A stretch of DNA of 13,228 bases, taken from NCBI GenBank assembly GCA_964369145.1, contig CAYJEE010000017.1, positions 1 through 13,228 on the forward strand. Direction: 5' to 3'. The notes beneath the pieces are model-generated. The model was not told the origin of the DNA and did no database searches. It worked only from the letters and a program-made list of their open reading frames with translations. The position numbers were made by a program, and so were the translations under genes. This document shows, in pieces, positions 12,386 through 13,228 of this stretch (its first letter is position 1; the number at the start of each line of letters is the position of its first letter). The stretch comes from UBA910 sp964369145. Its GTDB lineage: Bacteria > Patescibacteriota > Minisyncoccia > Phycocordibacterales > DATDWN01.

Positions 12386-12413
12386 TTGACTTCCTTTCGA
12401 ATCTGGCTATACT
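12386..12413 (+). promoter_or_regulatory. 16S rRNA promoter
   Basis: TTGACT (12386-12391), a 16-nt spacer and TATACT (12408-12413). Just upstream an imperfect inverted repeat pairs TTTCCAC with GTGGAAA (12329-12335/12373-12379) and continues through CCC/GGG; it may insulate this promoter from the divergent gene. Confidence 0.75.
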
Positions 12414-12419
12414 GTATGG

Positions 12420-12723
12420 GTGCTTAAAAAGCGGCTAAACCTGCAGAAATAAGCACAAGAGTTCGTTGACATTTCAATATTGAATTAAGAAGACTGATGG
12501 TTCGAAGCTTCGGCTCTGGACCATCAATGAATGAGAATGCAAGTTCTCAAATTTCTTTTGATTTCGGATAGTAGTGAAAACTTTCAACACTACGATCTTT
12601 TACAATTCATCACATCACCACCCAGCACTAAATCTTGAGCTACAAACACTGACCAAAACACTACACTAAGTAATTACTGTTTTTTGTTTTGTTCCGTTCT
12701 ACATAAAATTTGCTTTTGCAATT
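12420..12723 (+). other. 16S rRNA leader, no gene
   Basis: About 300 nt of transcribed leader with no credible ORF. Hairpins: TGATGGT/ACCATCA (12495-12501/12520-12526) with an inner CGAA/TTCG; GAGAA/TTCTC (12533-12537/12544-12548); GTAGTG/CACTAC (12571-12576/12588-12593). A boxA-like AGTTCGTTGACATTTC lies at about 12461-12476 and could recruit antitermination factors. The TTGACA within it has no matching -10. Confidence 0.6.

Positions 12724-13228
<505 letters not shown>

Noticed and set aside
12466..12490. Second rRNA promoter at TTGACA in the leader
   Set aside because: No acceptable -10 at 16-18 nt; the sequence fits a boxA-like antitermination site better.

Overview
The window looks like part of a Patescibacteria (Candidate Phyla Radiation) genome, most likely a Parcubacteria-type lineage. 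This is inferred from three things. The 16S rRNA departs from consensus at universal-primer sites, and one departure is a compensated base pair. The 23S rRNA gene carries a group I intron. Most core genes have a -10 box ending 6-9 nt before the ATG, so they look leaderless. I cannot name a species.

Layout. 1-840: 3' part of a 23S rRNA gene, interrupted by a compact 303-nt group I intron (246-548) whose core helices can be drawn by hand. 841-1716: 5S rRNA with degenerate 5S fragments on both sides, a small membrane protein between the 5S and the right-hand fragment, and a terminator. 1753-4262: a membrane-anchored von Willebrand A (VWA) protein and a RodA/FtsW-type peptidoglycan polymerase, 5 nt apart. 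4263-4399: a structured intergenic element. 4400-6929: a divergent pair with overlapping promoters, a GT4 glycosyltransferase (-) and a polyprenyl-phosphate sugar-1-phosphate transferase (+); together they suggest surface glycan synthesis. 6930-8600: an accessory region with two small ORFs in similar flanks, a REP-associated tyrosine transposase (RAYT) with its palindrome on both sides and once inside its own reading frame, and a leftover 3' end of a second sugar-transferase gene. 8600-8801: a structured leader. 8802-11146: secD and secF of the Sec translocon, followed by a second copy of the structured intergenic element. 11285-12324: a small ORF with a near-perfect Shine-Dalgarno sequence and a convergent small secreted protein. 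12386-13228: rRNA promoter, leader and the 5' part of a 16S gene.

How it fits together. The core genes serve the envelope: SecDF exports proteins, RodA builds wall, the glycosyltransferases start and extend a surface glycan, and the VWA protein is a likely surface adhesion or scaffold protein. Between them sit accessory inserts marked by duplicated gene 3' ends. Accessory ORFs 6974, 8253, 11355 and the minus-strand ORF use clear Shine-Dalgarno sites, while core genes look leaderless.

Most notable: (1) a RAYT with its cognate palindrome embedded in frame; (2) two intergenic elements right after the rodA and secF stop codons that share an ACAACGAGT loop and a CAAATCTGAA end but have entirely different, still paired, stems; (3) a duplicated sugar-transferase 3' end whose differences are all transitions and nearly all synonymous, pointing to a once-functional second allele; (4) the group I intron, with splice sites supported by both P1 and P10; (5) the order 23S-5S-11 kb-16S, which implies two rRNA operons or unlinked rRNA genes.
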